64,000 nt of DNA from Gammaproteobacteria bacterium (GTDB lineage: Bacteria; Pseudomonadota; Gammaproteobacteria; Steroidobacterales; Steroidobacteraceae): assembly GCA_016874235.1 (NCBI GenBank), contig VGUJ01000002.1, forward strand, positions 183,086-247,085, read 5' to 3'. Position numbers and translations under genes: made by a program. A model generated the notes under the pieces. The model was given only the letters and a program-made list of their open reading frames with translations. It did no database searches and was not told the DNA's origin. Shown piece by piece: positions 11,922 to 23,947 of the stretch (position 1 is its first letter; each line of letters starts with the position of its first letter).

Positions 11922-14900
11922 TCAGCCGCACGCCGAGGTCGTGGTGCCGGGCGGCGGGCCGTACACCACGCGCACACCGTTCGGGCCCACGAGCTGCTCG
12001 AGCGACTCGATGAGTTCGGGGCTTGCCCTCACCTTCCACTCAGGCCCGAGCTCGAGCGCCGCACTCGCCTGCTCGCCGGCATACCGCACCCCCACGGCAC
12101 AGGGGCCGGGACGATGAGACGACAGCGTCTCGGCGAGCCGCTGCAACATCAAGCCTTGATCTGTGCCGTTCGCGCGCGGCCAGATCAACACGATACGATG
12201 CGCCTGCTGCTCGCGGGCACGATCGAGTTCGGTGACCTTGCGTGCCGCCATCCGCCAAGTGTCACCCTGCTCATCGAAGCGCAGCTGCCCCTCGATGAGC
12301 ACGAGCGCATCTTTGACAATGAGCTCACGATAACGCTGCATCACTTCGTCAAAGAATGTGACCTCCATGCGCCCCGTTCGATCGTCGAGCACGATGGAGG
12401 TACGGTTCCCGCGTTTACGGATTTCATGGATGTAGCCCGCGATCGACGCGGTGCGCCCACCGAAATAACCGCGCTCTGGCGCGCCCTGCGACGGACGATC
12501 GCTCAAGAGATCGGCGATGCGACCGCTCACGAATCGCGCAAGGTCCTTCTCGTGACGCGTGATGGGATGCCCCGTGAGGTAAAGCCCAAGCGTGTCGCGC
12601 TCACCGGCAAGACGCATCGACTCGCTCCACTCCGCCTGCGGCGGCACGGCGGCGGCGCTCGCGTCGACCTCACTCTCGGACGGCTGCGAGAGCCCGAAGA
12701 GATCGACCTGTCCCGCTTCGACGGCGCGCGTCGCTTGCTCGCTCATTTGCATCGCCGCCGGTAATCGCGCCATTTGCGTCGCGCGATTGACGCCGAGCGA
12801 GTCGAGACTACCTGAGCGGATGAGCGCCTCGAAGACGCGGCGGTTCACTCGATTGAGATCGAGCCTTCGACACAGATCCTCGAGACTGCGATACGGGCCC
12901 TGAGCGTGGCGCTCCTCGGTGATCGCCTCGACCGCCGACTGACCCACGCCCTTGATCGCGCCAAGCCCATAACGTACTTCCCGCGGGCCCGCGACGACGA
13001 ACGCATACTCCGACGCATTGACGTCGGGTGCCAACACGGTGATGCCCATGCGATCGCACTCGTCCTTGATGGTCACGACCTTGTCGGTGTGGTCCATATC
13101 CGCCGACAACACCGCCGCCATGAAGGCCTCGGGGTGATGCGCTTTGAGCCACGCCGTTTGATAAGACAGCAAGGCATACGCCGCCGAGTGCGACTTGTTG
13201 AAGCCGTACCCCGCGAACTTTTCCATCAAATCGAAAATGTGCGCCGCCTGCGACTCGGGCACGCCGCGCGCTACCGACCCTTCGACGAAGGTGCTGCGCT
13301 GCTTGGCCATCTCCTCGGGCTTTTTCTTGCCCATGGCGCGACGTAGCAAATCGGCGCCGCCCAAACTGTAGCCCGCGAGCACCTGCGCGATCTGCATCAC
13401 CTGCTCTTGATACAAGATCACGCCGTACGTCGGCTTCAAGATGGGCTCGAGGCTCGGGTGCAGGTAATCGATGGGACCCTCGATGCGACCGTGCTTGCGC
13501 GCGATGAAGTCATCGACCATGCCCGACTGTAACGGGCCCGGACGGAACAACGCGACCAGCGCGACGATATCTTCGAAGCGATCCGGCTGCAGACGCCGCA
13601 CGAGATCCTTCATGCCGCGCGATTCGAGCTGGAAGACCGCTGTCGTCTGACAATTTTTGAGCAGTTGATAAGCCGCCGCATCGTCCATCGGCAACAGCGC
13701 GATATCGATCGGCGGCTCGCCCTGGGCGCGCGCCGCATTGATGGTGCGTACCGCGTGCTCGATGATGGTGAGCGTCCGCAACCCGAGGAAGTCGAACTTC
13801 ACAAGGCCCGCCGCCTCGACATCGTCCTTGTCGAACTGCGTGACGACGCTACCTCCCCCCTCTTCACAATAGAGCGGCGCAAAATCCTCGAGTACCGAGG
13901 GCGCGATCACCACACCCCCCGCGTGCTTGCCGGCGTTTCGGGTGAGCCCTTCCAAAGATTTGGCAAGATCGATGAGGCTGCGGACGTCCTCGTCTTGCTT
14001 GTAGAGCTTCTTGAGCTCCGGCTCTTTCTCGATCGCCGAGTCGAGCGTGATGTCGAGCTCGAAGGGGATCAGCTTCGCAATACGATCGACCTGTCCGTAT
14101 CCGAACCCGAGCACGCGACCGACGTCACGCACCACCGCCTTCGCCGCCATGGTGCCGTAGGTGATGATCTGCGAGACGCGCTTGCGCCCGTACTTGTCGG
14201 CGACGTACTCGATCACCCGATCGCGGCCGTCCATGCAGAAGTCGACGTCGAAGTCGGGCATCGACACGCGCTCGGGGTTCAAGAAGCGCTCGAACAGTAG
14301 GTCGTACTGCAGCGGGTCGATGTCCGTGATGCCGAGCGAGTACGCGACGAGCGAGCCGGCGCCCGAACCACGGCCCGGCCCCACCGGCACGCCATTGCCC
14401 TTCGCCCAACGAATGAAATCCGCGACGATCAAAAAATAACCGGCAAAACCCATTGAGCAGATGACGTCGAGTTCGCTCTGGAGGCGCGCCTCGTAGGTTG
14501 TTCGATCGGCCTGCGGCAATCGCGTCAGGCGCTCTTTGAGCCCCCGCGCCGATTCGCTACGTAAAAAGCCCTCGGTCGTCTGCCCCTTGGGCACCGGGTA
14601 TTCGGGTAATCGGCTCTCGCCAAGTTGCAGCATGAGACTGCAGCGCCGCGCGATCTGGACCGAGTTGTCGAGTGCCTCGGGCAGGTCAGCGAACAGCTCA
14701 GTCATCTCCTCGGCGCTGCGCAGATACTGCTGTGGCGTGTACCGTCGCGGCCGACTGGCATCGCCGAGCTGCGAGCCTTCGTGAATGCACACGCGCGCCT
14801 CGTGCGACTCGAAGTCGTCCGCCGACAGGAACCGTACGTCGTTCGTCGCCACGAGCGGCACGCCTTCGGCAAGCGCGAGCTCGACCGTCGCACCCACGAG

Positions 14901-15437
14901 CGCCTCCTCGCCTTCACGACCGAGGCGGCTCACCTCGAGGTAATAGCGATCGCCCAAAAGATCACGCCAAAACGTCAGGTGCTTGCGCGCCTCGCCGGCG
15001 CGATTCGAGGCGAGCGCGCGACCGACATCACCCTCGGCGCCACACGACAGCGCGATCAGTCCGGCGGTCGTTCGCGTCTCGAGCCACGAGCGCTCGATGC
15101 GCGGGATGCCGCGCTGTTGACCCTCGAGGTAGGCGCGACTCACGAGCCGCGTGAGATTCAGATACCCCGCTTCGTTCTGGCACAACAAAGAAATTCGGGT
15201 CGGCGCGACGCGCTCGCCGGGCTCGGCGACGAGAAGATCGACGCCGATCACGGGCTTGAGCCCCTTGGCCATCGCCGCCCGATAAAACTTTACCATCGCG
15301 AACAGGTTGTTCTGATCGGTGACGGCGACAGCAGGCATACCGAGCTCGGCCACGCGCGCCACGAGATCGTCGATGCGCACCACGCTATCGACCAGCGAGT
15401 ACTCGGTATGTAGGCGGAGGTGGACGAAGGCGCTCAT
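11922..15437 (-). CDS. dnaE: DNA polymerase III subunit alpha
   Basis: Replicative polymerase. It has 1171 residues, the DnaE1 size. The PHP domain opens with [15 protein letters not shown]. The polymerase active site holds the three acidic residues of [11 protein letters not shown] near residue 400, after [19 protein letters not shown] helix-hairpin-helix region ([15 protein letters not shown]), an OB fold ([19 protein letters not shown], about 985-1060) and a C-terminal tau-binding part follow. The ATG overlaps the rnhB stop. Confidence 0.98.
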   Translation of the reverse strand: MSAFVHLRLHTEYSLVDSVVRIDDLVARVAELGMPAVAVTDQNNLFAMVKFYRAAMAKGLKPVIGVDLLVAEPGERVAPTRISLLCQNEAGYLNLTRLVSRAYLEGQQRGIPRIERSWLETRTTAGLIALSCGAEGDVGRALASNRAGEARKHLTFWRDLLGDRYYLEVSRLGREGEEALVGATVELALAEGVPLVATNDVRFLSADDFESHEARVCIHEGSQLGDASRPRRYTPQQYLRSAEEMTELFADLPEALDNSVQIARRCSLMLQLGESRLPEYPVPKGQTTEGFLRSESARGLKERLTRLPQADRTTYEARLQSELDVICSMGFAGYFLIVADFIRWAKGNGVPVGPGRGSGAGSLVAYSLGITDIDPLQYDLLFERFLNPERVSMPDFDVDFCMDGRDRVIEYVADKYGRKRVSQIITYGTMAAKAVVRDVGRVLGFGYGQVDRIAKLIPFELDITLDSAIEKEPELKKLYKQDEDVRSLIDLAKSLEGLTRNAGKHAGGVVIAPSVLEDFAPLYCEEGGGSVVTQFDKDDVEAAGLVKFDFLGLRTLTIIEHAVRTINAARAQGEPPIDIALLPMDDAAAYQLLKNCQTTAVFQLESRGMKDLVRRLQPDRFEDIVALVALFRPGPLQSGMVDDFIARKHGRIEGPIDYLHPSLEPILKPTYGVILYQEQVMQIAQVLAGYSLGGADLLRRAMGKKKPEEMAKQRSTFVEGSVARGVPESQAAHIFDLMEKFAGYGFNKSHSAAYALLSYQTAWLKAHHPEAFMAAVLSADMDHTDKVVTIKDECDRMGITVLAPDVNASEYAFVVAGPREVRYGLGAIKGVGQSAVEAITEERHAQGPYRSLEDLCRRLDLNRVNRRVFEALIRSGSLDSLGVNRATQMARLPAAMQMSEQATRAVEAGQVDLFGLSQPSESEVDASAAAVPPQAEWSESMRLAGERDTLGLYLTGHPITRHEKDLARFVSGRIADLLSDRPSQGAPERGYFGGRTASIAGYIHEIRKRGNRTSIVLDDRTGRMEVTFFDEVMQRYRELIVKDALVLIEGQLRFDEQGDTWRMAARKVTELDRAREQQAHRIVLIWPRANGTDQGLMLQRLAETLSSHRPGPCAVGVRYAGEQASAALELGPEWKVRASPELIESLEQLVGPNGVRVVYGPPPGTTTSACG

Positions 15438-16042
15438 CGCAACCGTGATCTTACCGGCGCGTAGCTCCTGCGGTGCACGGGAGAGGGTCCGTGAGCGTCG
15501 AGCGCAGCCAGGTGGGCCTTGACCGGATAGCCCTTGTGGATCGCGAAACCGTATTCAGGATATCGCGTATCCAATTGTTCCATAACGTGATCCCGCACCG
15601 TCTTGGCGAGGATCGAGGCCGCGCTGATGGCCGCGACCTTGCTGTCGCCCTTCACGATGGCGACCGCGGTCCGCACCCCGACCAGCCCTTCGATCGAGGG
15701 GAGCCGGTTGCCATCGACCTCGAGGTGCGCCGGGCGCACCGCGAGCGCGACGACCGCCCGACGCATCGCAAGCAAGGTCGCCTGCAAAATATTAATCGCA
15801 TCGATTTCTTCGGGACTCGCAAGCCCGACGCCCCAAGCGATCGACTGTTCACGAATGATCGGCGCCAGCGCCTCTCGCGCAGACGGACTCAGCGCCTTCG
15901 AGTCGGCGAGTCCTGCGATGGGTCGCTCGGGATCGAGTATGACCGCCGCCGCCACGACCGGCCCTGCGAGGGGCCCTCGCCCCGCTTCATCGACGCCCGC
16001 GGTCCATCCTGGTTTCACCGCGCCATTCATGCCAACGCTCAC
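15434..16042 (-). CDS. rnhB: Ribonuclease HII
   Basis: Removes ribonucleotides and RNA-DNA hybrids. The catalytic [11 protein letters not shown] motif starts at residue 18, and the later acidic residue sits in HLEVDGN. It has 202 residues, the normal length. GTG 16042 overlaps the lpxB stop as GTGA; the internal ATG at 16030 is a possible alternative. Its place between lpxB and dnaE is the conserved E. coli-type order. Confidence 0.95.
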   Translation of the reverse strand: MSVGMNGAVKPGWTAGVDEAGRGPLAGPVVAAAVILDPERPIAGLADSKALSPSAREALAPIIREQSIAWGVGLASPEEIDAINILQATLLAMRRAVVALAVRPAHLEVDGNRLPSIEGLVGVRTAVAIVKGDSKVAAISAASILAKTVRDHVMEQLDTRYPEYGFAIHKGYPVKAHLAALDAHGPSPVHRRSYAPVRSRLR

Positions 16043-17253
16043 TGCGAACGCGTGAGGTCGACGAGTTCGAGTACGGCCTCGGCCGCGAGCGCGGCGCCCC
16101 CACGACGCAAGTCGCGGTGCACGAGTCCGAACGCCTCACGCAATTCGCCGAGACGCTGCGGCTGCTCAAGCCATTGCAGGACTGCTGCACCGAGCGCCTC
16201 GGGTGTTGCCGCCTCTTGGAAGAACTCGGGGACGATCTCGCGCCCCACGAGCAAGTTCGGCTGCGAGAAATGCCGCACCTTCACGAGCCCCAGGCGTCGC
16301 AACAAAAACGCTGTGAGCGGCGCGAGTTGATACGCGACCACCATGGGTCGCTGCGAGAGTAAGGTCTCGAGTGTCGCCGTGCCCGAGGCCGTGAGCACGA
16401 CATCGGCCGCTGCGAGGGCGAGTCGCGACTGACCGTCGAGCAACTTGATCGATAGACCCAATGCTCCCGCGCGCGACGCTACATCGCCCGACACCGCCGA
16501 CGCTTCACCGAGCGCCGCCTCGAAACACGCGCGCGTCGAGGCGCTCGTGAGCGGCACCACGAACGTCACGCCCGGTCGCTGCGCTGCAATTCTTTGCGCC
16601 GCGCCGACGAAGGGCGCTGCGAGTCGCGACACTTCGCCCATTCGGCTGCCCGGTAACAAGGCGATCACCTCTTCGTCTCTCGACAACCCGAGCGCGGCAC
16701 GCGCCCCCGCGCGATCAGCTTCGAGCGGAAATTGATCGGCGAGCGGATGTCCCACGAAGCGCGCCGTCACGCCGTGCTCGGCATAGAACGCGGGTTCGAA
16801 GGGCAAGAGACAAAGAATTCGATCGCAGGACTCGGCGATGCCGCGCACACGCCCCTGCCGCCACGCCCACACCTGCGGACTCACGTATTGCACCGTGGGC
16901 AAGCCACCCGCCTTCAAGCGCTTGGCGAGTCCGAGGTTGAACTCCGGTGCATCGATCCCGACGAACACCGCCGGTCGACGCGCGAGCAATTCACGCACGA
17001 GACGACGCCGCAAGCCGATGAGACGCGGCAAATGACGCAGGATTTCGGCGAGTCCCATGAGCGCGAGTTCGTCGCTCGCAGCGAGCGCCTCGCACCCCGC
17101 CTCGCGCATACGTGGGCCGGGCACGCCGACGAATCGGGCATTCGGAACACGTTCGCGTATCGCCGCGATGAGCGCGGCACCCAGGTTGTCGCCGGAAGCT
17201 TCCCCGGCGACGAGCGCGATCAAAGGTCCGTCAGTTCGCTCGGCGACGCTCAA
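16039..17253 (-). CDS. lpxB: Lipid-A-disaccharide synthase
   Basis: Joins UDP-2,3-diacylglucosamine and 2,3-diacylglucosamine 1-phosphate at the inner membrane in lipid A synthesis. The 404 residues include the N-terminal [10 protein letters not shown] motif, [14 protein letters not shown] and LPGSRMGEV, and the GT-B UDP-sugar-binding segment [21 protein letters not shown]. The start is TTG 17253, overlapping the lpxA stop as TTGA. It is slightly longer than the E. coli protein (382). Confidence 0.96.
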   Translation of the reverse strand: MSVAERTDGPLIALVAGEASGDNLGAALIAAIRERVPNARFVGVPGPRMREAGCEALAASDELALMGLAEILRHLPRLIGLRRRLVRELLARRPAVFVGIDAPEFNLGLAKRLKAGGLPTVQYVSPQVWAWRQGRVRGIAESCDRILCLLPFEPAFYAEHGVTARFVGHPLADQFPLEADRAGARAALGLSRDEEVIALLPGSRMGEVSRLAAPFVGAAQRIAAQRPGVTFVVPLTSASTRACFEAALGEASAVSGDVASRAGALGLSIKLLDGQSRLALAAADVVLTASGTATLETLLSQRPMVVAYQLAPLTAFLLRRLGLVKVRHFSQPNLLVGREIVPEFFQEAATPEALGAAVLQWLEQPQRLGELREAFGLVHRDLRRGGAALAAEAVLELVDLTRSQ

Positions 17254-18029
17254 CGGATGAGGCTGCGGTTCGACCGCGGGAAGAAATCGACGAAGGCCTG
17301 CAGTTCTGGCTGACTCTTCGCGGCCTCGGTGATCTGTTCGATCGCCTGCTCGAGTGGCAGATCGGAGCGATAGAGCGTCTTGTAGGCGTTCTTGATGTTA
17401 CGTACCTGCTCGGCCGTGAACCCGCGCCGGGCGATCCCCGTGCCATTGATCGAATGCGGCTCAGCCGGATGTCCCACCGCCATCACATAGGGCGGTACGT
17501 CACGCGTCACCGCTGTGTTGTTGGCGATGAAGGCATGCGCGCCGATCTTGCAGAACTGATGCACCCCTGTGAACCCCGCGAGGATCACCCAGTCATCGAT
17601 CTCGACATGCCCGGCGAGCGTCGCGAGGTTGGCAAACACGCAATGGCTGCCGACGATGCAGTCGTGCGCCACATGCGAGGACGCCATGAAGAGGTTGTCA
17701 TCCCCAATCGTCGTGACTCCCTTATCTTTGGCCGTACCACGATTGACCGTCACATATTCTCGAAACGTATTGCCGCTGCCGATCACGACGCGCGTCGGTT
17801 CGCCCGCGTATTTTTTGTCCTGCGGCGCATCACCGATCGAGGCGAACTGAAACACCCTGTTGTTCGCGCCGAGCACCGTATGTCCCGTGATCACCACATG
17901 GGGTCCGATGATGCAGCCCGCTCCGATCTCGACGTCGGGACCGATGATCGAATACGCACCGATCTCGACGCCCTCGCCGATCTTGGCCGTCGGCGCGACG
18001 ACGGCGCGCGGGTCGATCGTCGCACTCAC
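17250..18029 (-). CDS. lpxA: UDP-N-acetylglucosamine acyltransferase
   Basis: First lipid A step, moving 3-hydroxyacyl from ACP to UDP-GlcNAc. Left-handed beta-helix hexapeptide repeats fill the N-terminal two thirds. The catalytic histidine is in [14 protein letters not shown], and [14 protein letters not shown] follows. Starting at GTG 18029 ([10 protein letters not shown]) gives 259 residues, the usual length. This GTG follows CGGGAAG and overlaps the fabZ stop as GTGA; the longer open frame upstream has no similarity to LpxA. Confidence 0.96.
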   Translation of the reverse strand: MSATIDPRAVVAPTAKIGEGVEIGAYSIIGPDVEIGAGCIIGPHVVITGHTVLGANNRVFQFASIGDAPQDKKYAGEPTRVVIGSGNTFREYVTVNRGTAKDKGVTTIGDDNLFMASSHVAHDCIVGSHCVFANLATLAGHVEIDDWVILAGFTGVHQFCKIGAHAFIANNTAVTRDVPPYVMAVGHPAEPHSINGTGIARRGFTAEQVRNIKNAYKTLYRSDLPLEQAIEQITEAAKSQPELQAFVDFFPRSNRSLIR

Positions 18030-18478
18030 GATGAGCTTCCCGGAGCCACCATCAGTTCGCAGGCGGCGGCCTCGACATCCCCCACCATCGCCGTGGTTTC
18101 GAATTTCCAAATTCCGCGCATCTGACGCTGCAGCGTGGCATTGAGGATCAACTGATCCCCGGGCTCGACCGGACGACGGAAGCGCGCTTTGTCGATTCCC
18201 ACAAAATAAAACTGCGTGTTCTCATCGGGAAATACTTTGGCCGTGCGGAACGCCAAAATACCCGCCGCTTGAGCGAGCGCCTCGATGATGATGACGCCTG
18301 GCATCACCGGACGACCCGGGAAATGCCCAGGGAAAAACGGCTCGTTGAACGTGACGTTCTTGATCGCCCGAATACTCTTGCCCTCGTGGCACTCGAGCAC
18401 GCGGTCGACGAGCAAGAAAGGATAGCGATGCGGCAACTGCTTCAAGATGCCGTTGATGTCCAAAGTAATGTCGCTCAC
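18026..18478 (-). CDS. fabZ: 3-hydroxyacyl-ACP dehydratase FabZ
   Basis: Dehydrates 3-hydroxyacyl-ACP in fatty acid elongation and competes with LpxA for its substrate. It has 150 residues and a hot-dog fold. [12 protein letters not shown] opens the protein, and [19 protein letters not shown] holds the catalytic histidine and glutamate. GTG 18478 overlaps the lpxD stop. Co-transcription with lpxD and lpxA is conserved and thought to balance phospholipid and lipid A synthesis. Confidence 0.97.
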   Translation of the reverse strand: MSDITLDINGILKQLPHRYPFLLVDRVLECHEGKSIRAIKNVTFNEPFFPGHFPGRPVMPGVIIIEALAQAAGILAFRTAKVFPDENTQFYFVGIDKARFRRPVEPGDQLILNATLQRQMRGIWKFETTAMVGDVEAAACELMVAPGSSS

Positions 18479-19524
18479 GAACGTTCCTCGTCTGATGCGT
18501 GTTCTTTCGTTCCCACTTGTCGCTCAAGATCGCTGACTCGACGGTTGAGACCGTCGATGCGTTTGAGTCGACCCACGATACGTCGCCAATCGGCCGCCGA
18601 CTCGATTGGAATGGAGCCGCCGGCATACATCCCCGGTTCGCGGATATCCGTCGTCACAAAACTCGTGGCCATGAGCGTGACGTCATCGCAAATGGTCAGA
18701 TGCCCCGCCACCCCGACGCCGCCGCCGAGACGACAACGCGCACCGATGTGCGAACTGCCAGCAAGACCAATGCATCCGGCGAGCGCCGTATGCGCACCGA
18801 TCGTGCAGTTGTGACCGATCTGCACGAGGTTGTCGATCTTCACGCCATCCCCGATAACCGTGTCATCGAGCGCACCGCGATCGATGGTGCTGTTCGCACC
18901 GACCTCGACGTCTTCGCCAATACGTACTGAGCCCACCTGCGGCACGTGGATCCAGCGATCGCCCTCAGGCGCATAACCGAACCCTTCCGAACCCACCACC
19001 GATCCCGGGTGCAAAATCGAGCGGGCGCCGATCCGCACGCCTTCGAGCACCGTCACGCGCGCAAGGAGCCGAACGTCATCGCCAAGCGTGACATCTTCTC
19101 CGACCACACAGCCCGGGCCGATGTAGGCGCGAGCGCCGATGCGGCTACGCGCCCCCACGACCGCAAGCGGCCCGATGTGCGCAGAGGGATGAATGACGGC
19201 ATCGGCTGCGACGACCGCGCTCGGATGAGCGCCGGCAGGTCCCGCGAGCGGCGGATGCAACTCGGTCGCGATGCGCGCGAAACTCGCGTGCGGATTACTC
19301 GCGAGCAAACAATCGAGAGGCGTCGCCTCCTGCATCTTGGGATGCAGCACGATCGCCCCGGCCTGAGCCGCGGCGAGCTGGTCGATCAGCTTGGGGTTGG
19401 AGAAGAAGGCGAGGCCGCGAGGCCCCGCCCCCGAGAGCGTACCGACATGGTCGATTGGGCGATCGGGGTCGCCTCGGAGCGTGAGCCCGAAACGAACCGC
19501 GAGCTCGCCGAGGGTGACTGCCAT
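18475..19524 (-). CDS. lpxD: UDP-3-O-acylglucosamine N-acyltransferase
   Basis: Third lipid A step, N-acylating UDP-3-O-acylglucosamine. It has 349 residues. The N-terminal uridine-binding domain includes [11 protein letters not shown], followed by hexapeptide repeats from about residue 100. The catalytic histidine is in [17 protein letters not shown]. The C-terminal helix ([17 protein letters not shown]) binds ACP. The gap to skp upstream is only 27 bp, so it is part of the bamA-skp-lpxD-fabZ transcript. Confidence 0.97.
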   Translation of the reverse strand: MAVTLGELAVRFGLTLRGDPDRPIDHVGTLSGAGPRGLAFFSNPKLIDQLAAAQAGAIVLHPKMQEATPLDCLLASNPHASFARIATELHPPLAGPAGAHPSAVVAADAVIHPSAHIGPLAVVGARSRIGARAYIGPGCVVGEDVTLGDDVRLLARVTVLEGVRIGARSILHPGSVVGSEGFGYAPEGDRWIHVPQVGSVRIGEDVEVGANSTIDRGALDDTVIGDGVKIDNLVQIGHNCTIGAHTALAGCIGLAGSSHIGARCRLGGGVGVAGHLTICDDVTLMATSFVTTDIREPGMYAGGSIPIESAADWRRIVGRLKRIDGLNRRVSDLERQVGTKEHASDEERS

Positions 19525-19551
19525 CGCGTCCCCCGCGCGACCGCTGCCGAC

Positions 19552-20097
19552 TTAGCGCGTCGCGGGCTTCGCCGGCGCTGCCGCGCCCGTGCGCGACTGC
19601 ATGCCTGCAAGCACGCCCGGGGTGATATCGAGGGCTGGCGTCGCGTAGATCACACCGTCGGTGACCACGAGGTCGAAGTTTTGCGACTTCGAGTAGTTAC
19701 GCACTTCTTCGATGAGCGTGCGCTGCAACTTGCCCATTTCTTCGTTGCGACGCGCGTTGAAGTCGTCGTTGACTTCCGACTGGCGACGCGCGAGATCACG
19801 CTCCCCGTCACGCACGTCTTTTTCGGCGCGGGAGATTTGATCCGGCGTCATCGTCGCGCGATCTTTGGCGAGCTTGTCGCGCTTGGTCTGCAACGACGCC
19901 GCGGCCGTCTGCAGTTCGCGCTGCTTCGCAGCCGCTTCGGACCGCAGCGACTCGATGAGCGCCTTGCCCTGCGGGCTCTCGTCCATCAGTCGCCCGAAGT
20001 CGAGAAAGCCAATTTTGATCTCGGCCATCGCCGGAGCAGCCATGAGCGCCGCCACTGCCACCATCGCCGGAACCATCGTTTTGAAAGAACTACGCAT
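19552..20097 (-). CDS. skp: Periplasmic chaperone Skp/OmpH
   Basis: Trimeric periplasmic chaperone holding unfolded outer-membrane proteins for the BAM complex. It has 181 residues. A signal peptide (hydrophobic AMVAVAALMAAPAMA, cleaved near residue 25) precedes IKIGFLDFGRLMDESPQG. A long charged alpha-hairpin (about 50-145) forms the tentacles. The tail is alanine-rich. It is directly downstream of bamA, the conserved position. Confidence 0.93.
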   Translation of the reverse strand: MRSSFKTMVPAMVAVAALMAAPAMAEIKIGFLDFGRLMDESPQGKALIESLRSEAAAKQRELQTAAASLQTKRDKLAKDRATMTPDQISRAEKDVRDGERDLARRQSEVNDDFNARRNEEMGKLQRTLIEEVRNYSKSQNFDLVVTDGVIYATPALDITPGVLAGMQSRTGAAAPAKPATR

Positions 20098-20129
20098 CGT
20101 CGGGTCAACCTCTAAATAAAGCGATCGAA

Positions 20130-22574
20130 TCAGAACGCCTGACCGATCGTGAACTGAAACCGCTCTTCCTCATCAGCAAATTGAACGCCGTCGCCCCGGA
20201 AGGGATTGAGCGGCAGCGCATAGCTAAACCGGAACACGCCGAGGGGAGCGAGCCATTGGACCGCAACACCCGTCGACTGTCTCAAATTATCATACTTGAA
20301 CTTGTAATCGACCGGGGTGACCCCGTCGATCCCCGTGAACTCGTAGAACCCGCGGGTCGAGAACACGTTGCCGATATCGAAGAAGACCGTGGCCCGCGCC
20401 GAGGTCGCCCACTTCTCAGGGGTCGGAATGATGAGCTCCGCTCGGGCCGTGACTTTGAGGTTTCCACCGTAGGGGTTGCCGAAGCTGTCCTTCGGGCCGA
20501 GACGACTCTCGCGATACCCACGCACCGTATCGGGGCCACCGGCGAAGAAGTTGCGAAATGGCGGCGGTGCCGTGGTGTCACCCAGCTCTTGGCTGTAGCC
20601 AAGCTCAGCGGCGAGCGCGAGCGTCCAGCGCCCGATAATCGGAACGAGCTGCAGATAGTCGTAGTTGACCGTCGCGTACTGAACGTCGCTGAACGGCAAC
20701 GCATAACTCAACGCGAGCGAGTGACGCATCCCACGATCGGCGAAGAGCGCACGGTTACGACTGTCGTAGCTCCAGCCCACCGTGAGATCAAAGGAATCGA
20801 ACTGGGTCGTGTCGAGTGCGGTACCCGGAATCACGAAGCCGCCGCCGAAATCCTGCTCCGGCACGATCTGAATGCGGTAGTCACCGTTGGTGCGCACCCA
20901 GGAGCGCGCTTGCTCCGCACTTCCCTCGCCCGTGATGAGCGAGGACCGCTGCGCCGAAAGACCCACGCGTAAACCCTGAAACTCGGTGATCGGATAACCA
21001 TAGTCGACCGACACCGCGAACGACTCGGACGAGAAATCCGAGGAGGCCGACACGAACTGCGTTACATCACGATAGGTCAGCGACAACGTGCGCGCCACAC
21101 CGTCGATGTTGGTGTAGGGGTTGGTGTGCGAGACGCCATACACCTTCGAGAAGCGGCCTGAGTTGAGATCGACCGAGATACGCTCGCCCGAACCCAGGAA
21201 ATTGCTGTCGGCGTAGTTGCCGTTGAGGATGAACGACTGCGACTCGGAGTAGCCAATGCCGCCACCGAGCTGCGCCGAGGGCCCTTCCTTGATCTCGAAC
21301 TCAATGTCGACGAGATCCGCCGTGCCCGGCACCGGCGTCGTCTCGGACTCGACCTTCTCGATGAACGGCAGTCGCTGAATACGCTGCTTCGAACGCTCGA
21401 CGAGCAAGTTCGACAACCACGCCCCCTCGAGTTGACGCATTTCGCGACGCAGCACGTCGTCGTTGATCTTGGTCACACCGTTGAAGAGGATGTGGCGGAC
21501 GTAAACACGATTACCTGGGTCGATGAAAAACGTGATGCCGACTTCCTTCTTGCCCTCTTCGGGCGTCGGTACCGGATCGACCTTCGCAAAGGCGTAACCC
21601 TCGAGCCCCAGACGATTCTGGATGATCTCCTGCGTCGCGGTAATCGCCTTCTTCGAGTAGGTGTCGCCCGCTTTGACGAAGAGGAAATTTTTGAGCTCCG
21701 ACTCGAGAACAACGAACGTACCGGCGAGCTTCACGTTGCTGACCTTGAAGACCTCGCCCTCGTTCACGTTGACCGTGATGAAGATGTCGTCCCTCTCCGG
21801 CGCAATCGCTACCTGAGTCGACTCGATCTCGAAGTTCGCATAGCCGCGGTCCATGTAGTACGAACGCAGTTTTTCGAGATCGCCCTGCAGCGACTCGCGC
21901 GAATAGCGATCGTCTTGCCGATACCAAGACAGCCAGTTCGGCGTCTTGAGCTCAAACTCTTCGAGGATCGCCTCTTCTTCGAAGGTGGTGTTCCCCACGA
22001 GATTGATCTGACGAATCTTCGCGCGTTTGCCTTCCTTGATCTCGATCCTCACGCGCACGCGATTGTCCGGCACCTCTTCGACCTGCGCATCGATGCGCAC
22101 GGCGTATTTTCCGCGGCTGAAATACTGGTCGGTGAGATATTGCTTCACGTCCTCGAGCACCGAGCGATCGAAGGTCTTGCCCGTCGCCAGGCCCACGTTG
22201 CGCAAGCTCTTGCTGAGATCTTCGGTCTTGATGTCCTTGTTGCCCGTGATCTCGAAACTCTCGATCGAGGGACGCTCGAGTACGGCTACGACGAGCGTCC
22301 CCTCCTCCCATCGCAACTCGACGTCTCGGAAGAACCCCGTGTCGTAGAGCGCTCGGATCGCCTCGCGCACGCGCTGCGGTGACAACCGATCTCCGATGTT
22401 CACCGGCAAATAGTTGTAGACCGTGCCTTCCGATACACGCTGCAAGCCCTCAACGCGGATGTTGTCAACCCGCAGCGACGGGGGCCCTCCGGCCGACTGA
22501 GCCGCAAGCGGAGGAGCGATCAGAGTGAAGGCAGCGAGCAGGCTCGCCATCAAAGAAAGACGAAGGGACATCAT
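20130..22574 (-). CDS. bamA: Outer membrane protein assembly factor BamA
   Basis: Central BAM complex component that inserts beta-barrel proteins in the outer membrane. It has 814 residues. The signal peptide ends near AAQSAGG; five POTRA domains span about 30-430 (the first begins RVDNIRVEGLQRVSEGTV). The C-terminal 16-strand barrel contains GYRESRLGP near residue 690 and ends in the phenylalanine signal GQAF. The start overlaps the rseP stop by one base (TGATG). The order rseP-bamA-skp-lpxD is standard. Confidence 0.98.
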   Translation of the reverse strand: MMSLRLSLMASLLAAFTLIAPPLAAQSAGGPPSLRVDNIRVEGLQRVSEGTVYNYLPVNIGDRLSPQRVREAIRALYDTGFFRDVELRWEEGTLVVAVLERPSIESFEITGNKDIKTEDLSKSLRNVGLATGKTFDRSVLEDVKQYLTDQYFSRGKYAVRIDAQVEEVPDNRVRVRIEIKEGKRAKIRQINLVGNTTFEEEAILEEFELKTPNWLSWYRQDDRYSRESLQGDLEKLRSYYMDRGYANFEIESTQVAIAPERDDIFITVNVNEGEVFKVSNVKLAGTFVVLESELKNFLFVKAGDTYSKKAITATQEIIQNRLGLEGYAFAKVDPVPTPEEGKKEVGITFFIDPGNRVYVRHILFNGVTKINDDVLRREMRQLEGAWLSNLLVERSKQRIQRLPFIEKVESETTPVPGTADLVDIEFEIKEGPSAQLGGGIGYSESQSFILNGNYADSNFLGSGERISVDLNSGRFSKVYGVSHTNPYTNIDGVARTLSLTYRDVTQFVSASSDFSSESFAVSVDYGYPITEFQGLRVGLSAQRSSLITGEGSAEQARSWVRTNGDYRIQIVPEQDFGGGFVIPGTALDTTQFDSFDLTVGWSYDSRNRALFADRGMRHSLALSYALPFSDVQYATVNYDYLQLVPIIGRWTLALAAELGYSQELGDTTAPPPFRNFFAGGPDTVRGYRESRLGPKDSFGNPYGGNLKVTARAELIIPTPEKWATSARATVFFDIGNVFSTRGFYEFTGIDGVTPVDYKFKYDNLRQSTGVAVQWLAPLGVFRFSYALPLNPFRGDGVQFADEEERFQFTIGQAF

Positions 22575-23947
22575 CAGCCGAGCTGCCTCGCAAAATCATT
22601 GAAAAGGGCGACGCTCATGAGCATGAGCAACAATACGATACCGACTTGCTGCCCGAGCGCCTGCACACGCTCGGAGAGCGGCGCGCCACGCGCCCACTCG
22701 GCGAGCTGGTAAATGATCTGGCCACCATCGAGGATCGGAATCGGCAACAGGTTCAGGAACCCGAGGCTGAGCGAGATCACGATGAGGAACCCCAAAAATT
22801 CGGTCAGACCACTCTGCGCCGACTCACCGGCGAACTCCGCGATGGTCAGCGGACCCGAGAGATTTTTGAGCGAGACCTGACCGACGAGCATGCGCGCGAA
22901 CATCTTCGCCTGAAGCACCGTCATGTCCCAAGCACGAACGGTCGCGAGCGAGAGCGATTCGATCGGACCATAGCTGCGCTGCGTGACCATCGACTCCGGC
23001 CACGGCGGCGGGGGCGGCGTCTGCACGCGAATTCGACCGATCTCGCGACCATCGACGATATCGGCGGCTGTGCGCATCGTCAGCTGCGAGGCACTGCCCT
23101 CGCGCCGATAGTCGATGACGACTTCGCGATTAGGGCGCGAGGATATCGCCTCGACCAACGCGCGAAAATCATTGATCGGTTCACCATCGACGGCGGTGAT
23201 GAGATCGCCGGCGCGAAGACCTGCGACATCCGCAGGACCGCCTGCCTCGACCTTGCCAATTTCGGCGGGCACCGGCGGCACCCAGAAGCGCATGCCGATG
23301 CCCGGCAACAAACCCTGCGGCTCGGTCAAGGCGCGACGTACGTCGGCGTCCTCAACGCGCAACTCGAGCACACGCACACCCGAACCCGGACGACGGACTT
23401 CGATATCGACTTTGCCGTCGTCGCTGATGGCTTCCATGAAACCGAGCATCACGTCGGAGTGCGTGGCGACGGTGCGCCCTTCGATGCGCTGGAATTCATC
23501 GTTGGTGCGCAGGTCGGCACGCGCGGCGAGCGAGTCGGCCACGACTGTGCCGACGACGGGCTTCACCTGCGGCTCACCACTCACCCAGAGCACGGCCCAG
23601 AGCACGAGAATGGCAAACGCGATGTTGAAGGCCGGTCCTGCGAGCAACACGAGAATGCGCTGCCACGGATGCTTGCGCGTGAACGAGCGCTCGAGATCGG
23701 CGGGCGGCACGGGGCCCTCGCGCTCATCGAGCAACTTGACGTAGCCGCCGAGCGGCAACGCCGCAATGACGTATTCGGTGCGATCGCCGCCCGCGACGCG
23801 CGTCCAGAGCGCGGGACCAAAACCCACCGAGAAGCGCAGGACCTTGAAACCGAGTTTGCGCGCGACCCAGTAGTGTCCGTACTCGTGAACGGTCACGAGC
23901 AGGCTCACGGCCACGATGAACCCGACGATGGTCCAGAGCCAATCCAT
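22574..23947 (-). CDS. rseP: Site-2 protease RseP
   Basis: Intramembrane zinc protease that releases sigma-E by cutting RseA. The zinc-binding HEYGH is at residues 21-25 in the first membrane segment. Tandem PDZ domains lie at about 115-300 (the second contains GPADVAGLRAGDLITAVDG). The other active-site motif LNLLPIPILDGG is near residue 395, followed by the last membrane helix. It has 457 residues. It sits between dxr and bamA, with TGATG overlaps at both ends. Confidence 0.97.
   Translation of the reverse strand: MDWLWTIVGFIVAVSLLVTVHEYGHYWVARKLGFKVLRFSVGFGPALWTRVAGGDRTEYVIAALPLGGYVKLLDEREGPVPPADLERSFTRKHPWQRILVLLAGPAFNIAFAILVLWAVLWVSGEPQVKPVVGTVVADSLAARADLRTNDEFQRIEGRTVATHSDVMLGFMEAISDDGKVDIEVRRPGSGVRVLELRVEDADVRRALTEPQGLLPGIGMRFWVPPVPAEIGKVEAGGPADVAGLRAGDLITAVDGEPINDFRALVEAISSRPNREVVIDYRREGSASQLTMRTAADIVDGREIGRIRVQTPPPPPWPESMVTQRSYGPIESLSLATVRAWDMTVLQAKMFARMLVGQVSLKNLSGPLTIAEFAGESAQSGLTEFLGFLIVISLSLGFLNLLPIPILDGGQIIYQLAEWARGAPLSERVQALGQQVGIVLLLMLMSVALFNDFARQLG

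Noticed and set aside
18946..20115. 389-codon plus-strand open frame opposite lpxD and skp
   Set aside because: Antisense frame covering two confident genes.
21432..22382. Long plus-strand open frame inside bamA
   Set aside because: It is antisense to the POTRA-coding region, of skewed composition, with no start signal; bamA is certain.
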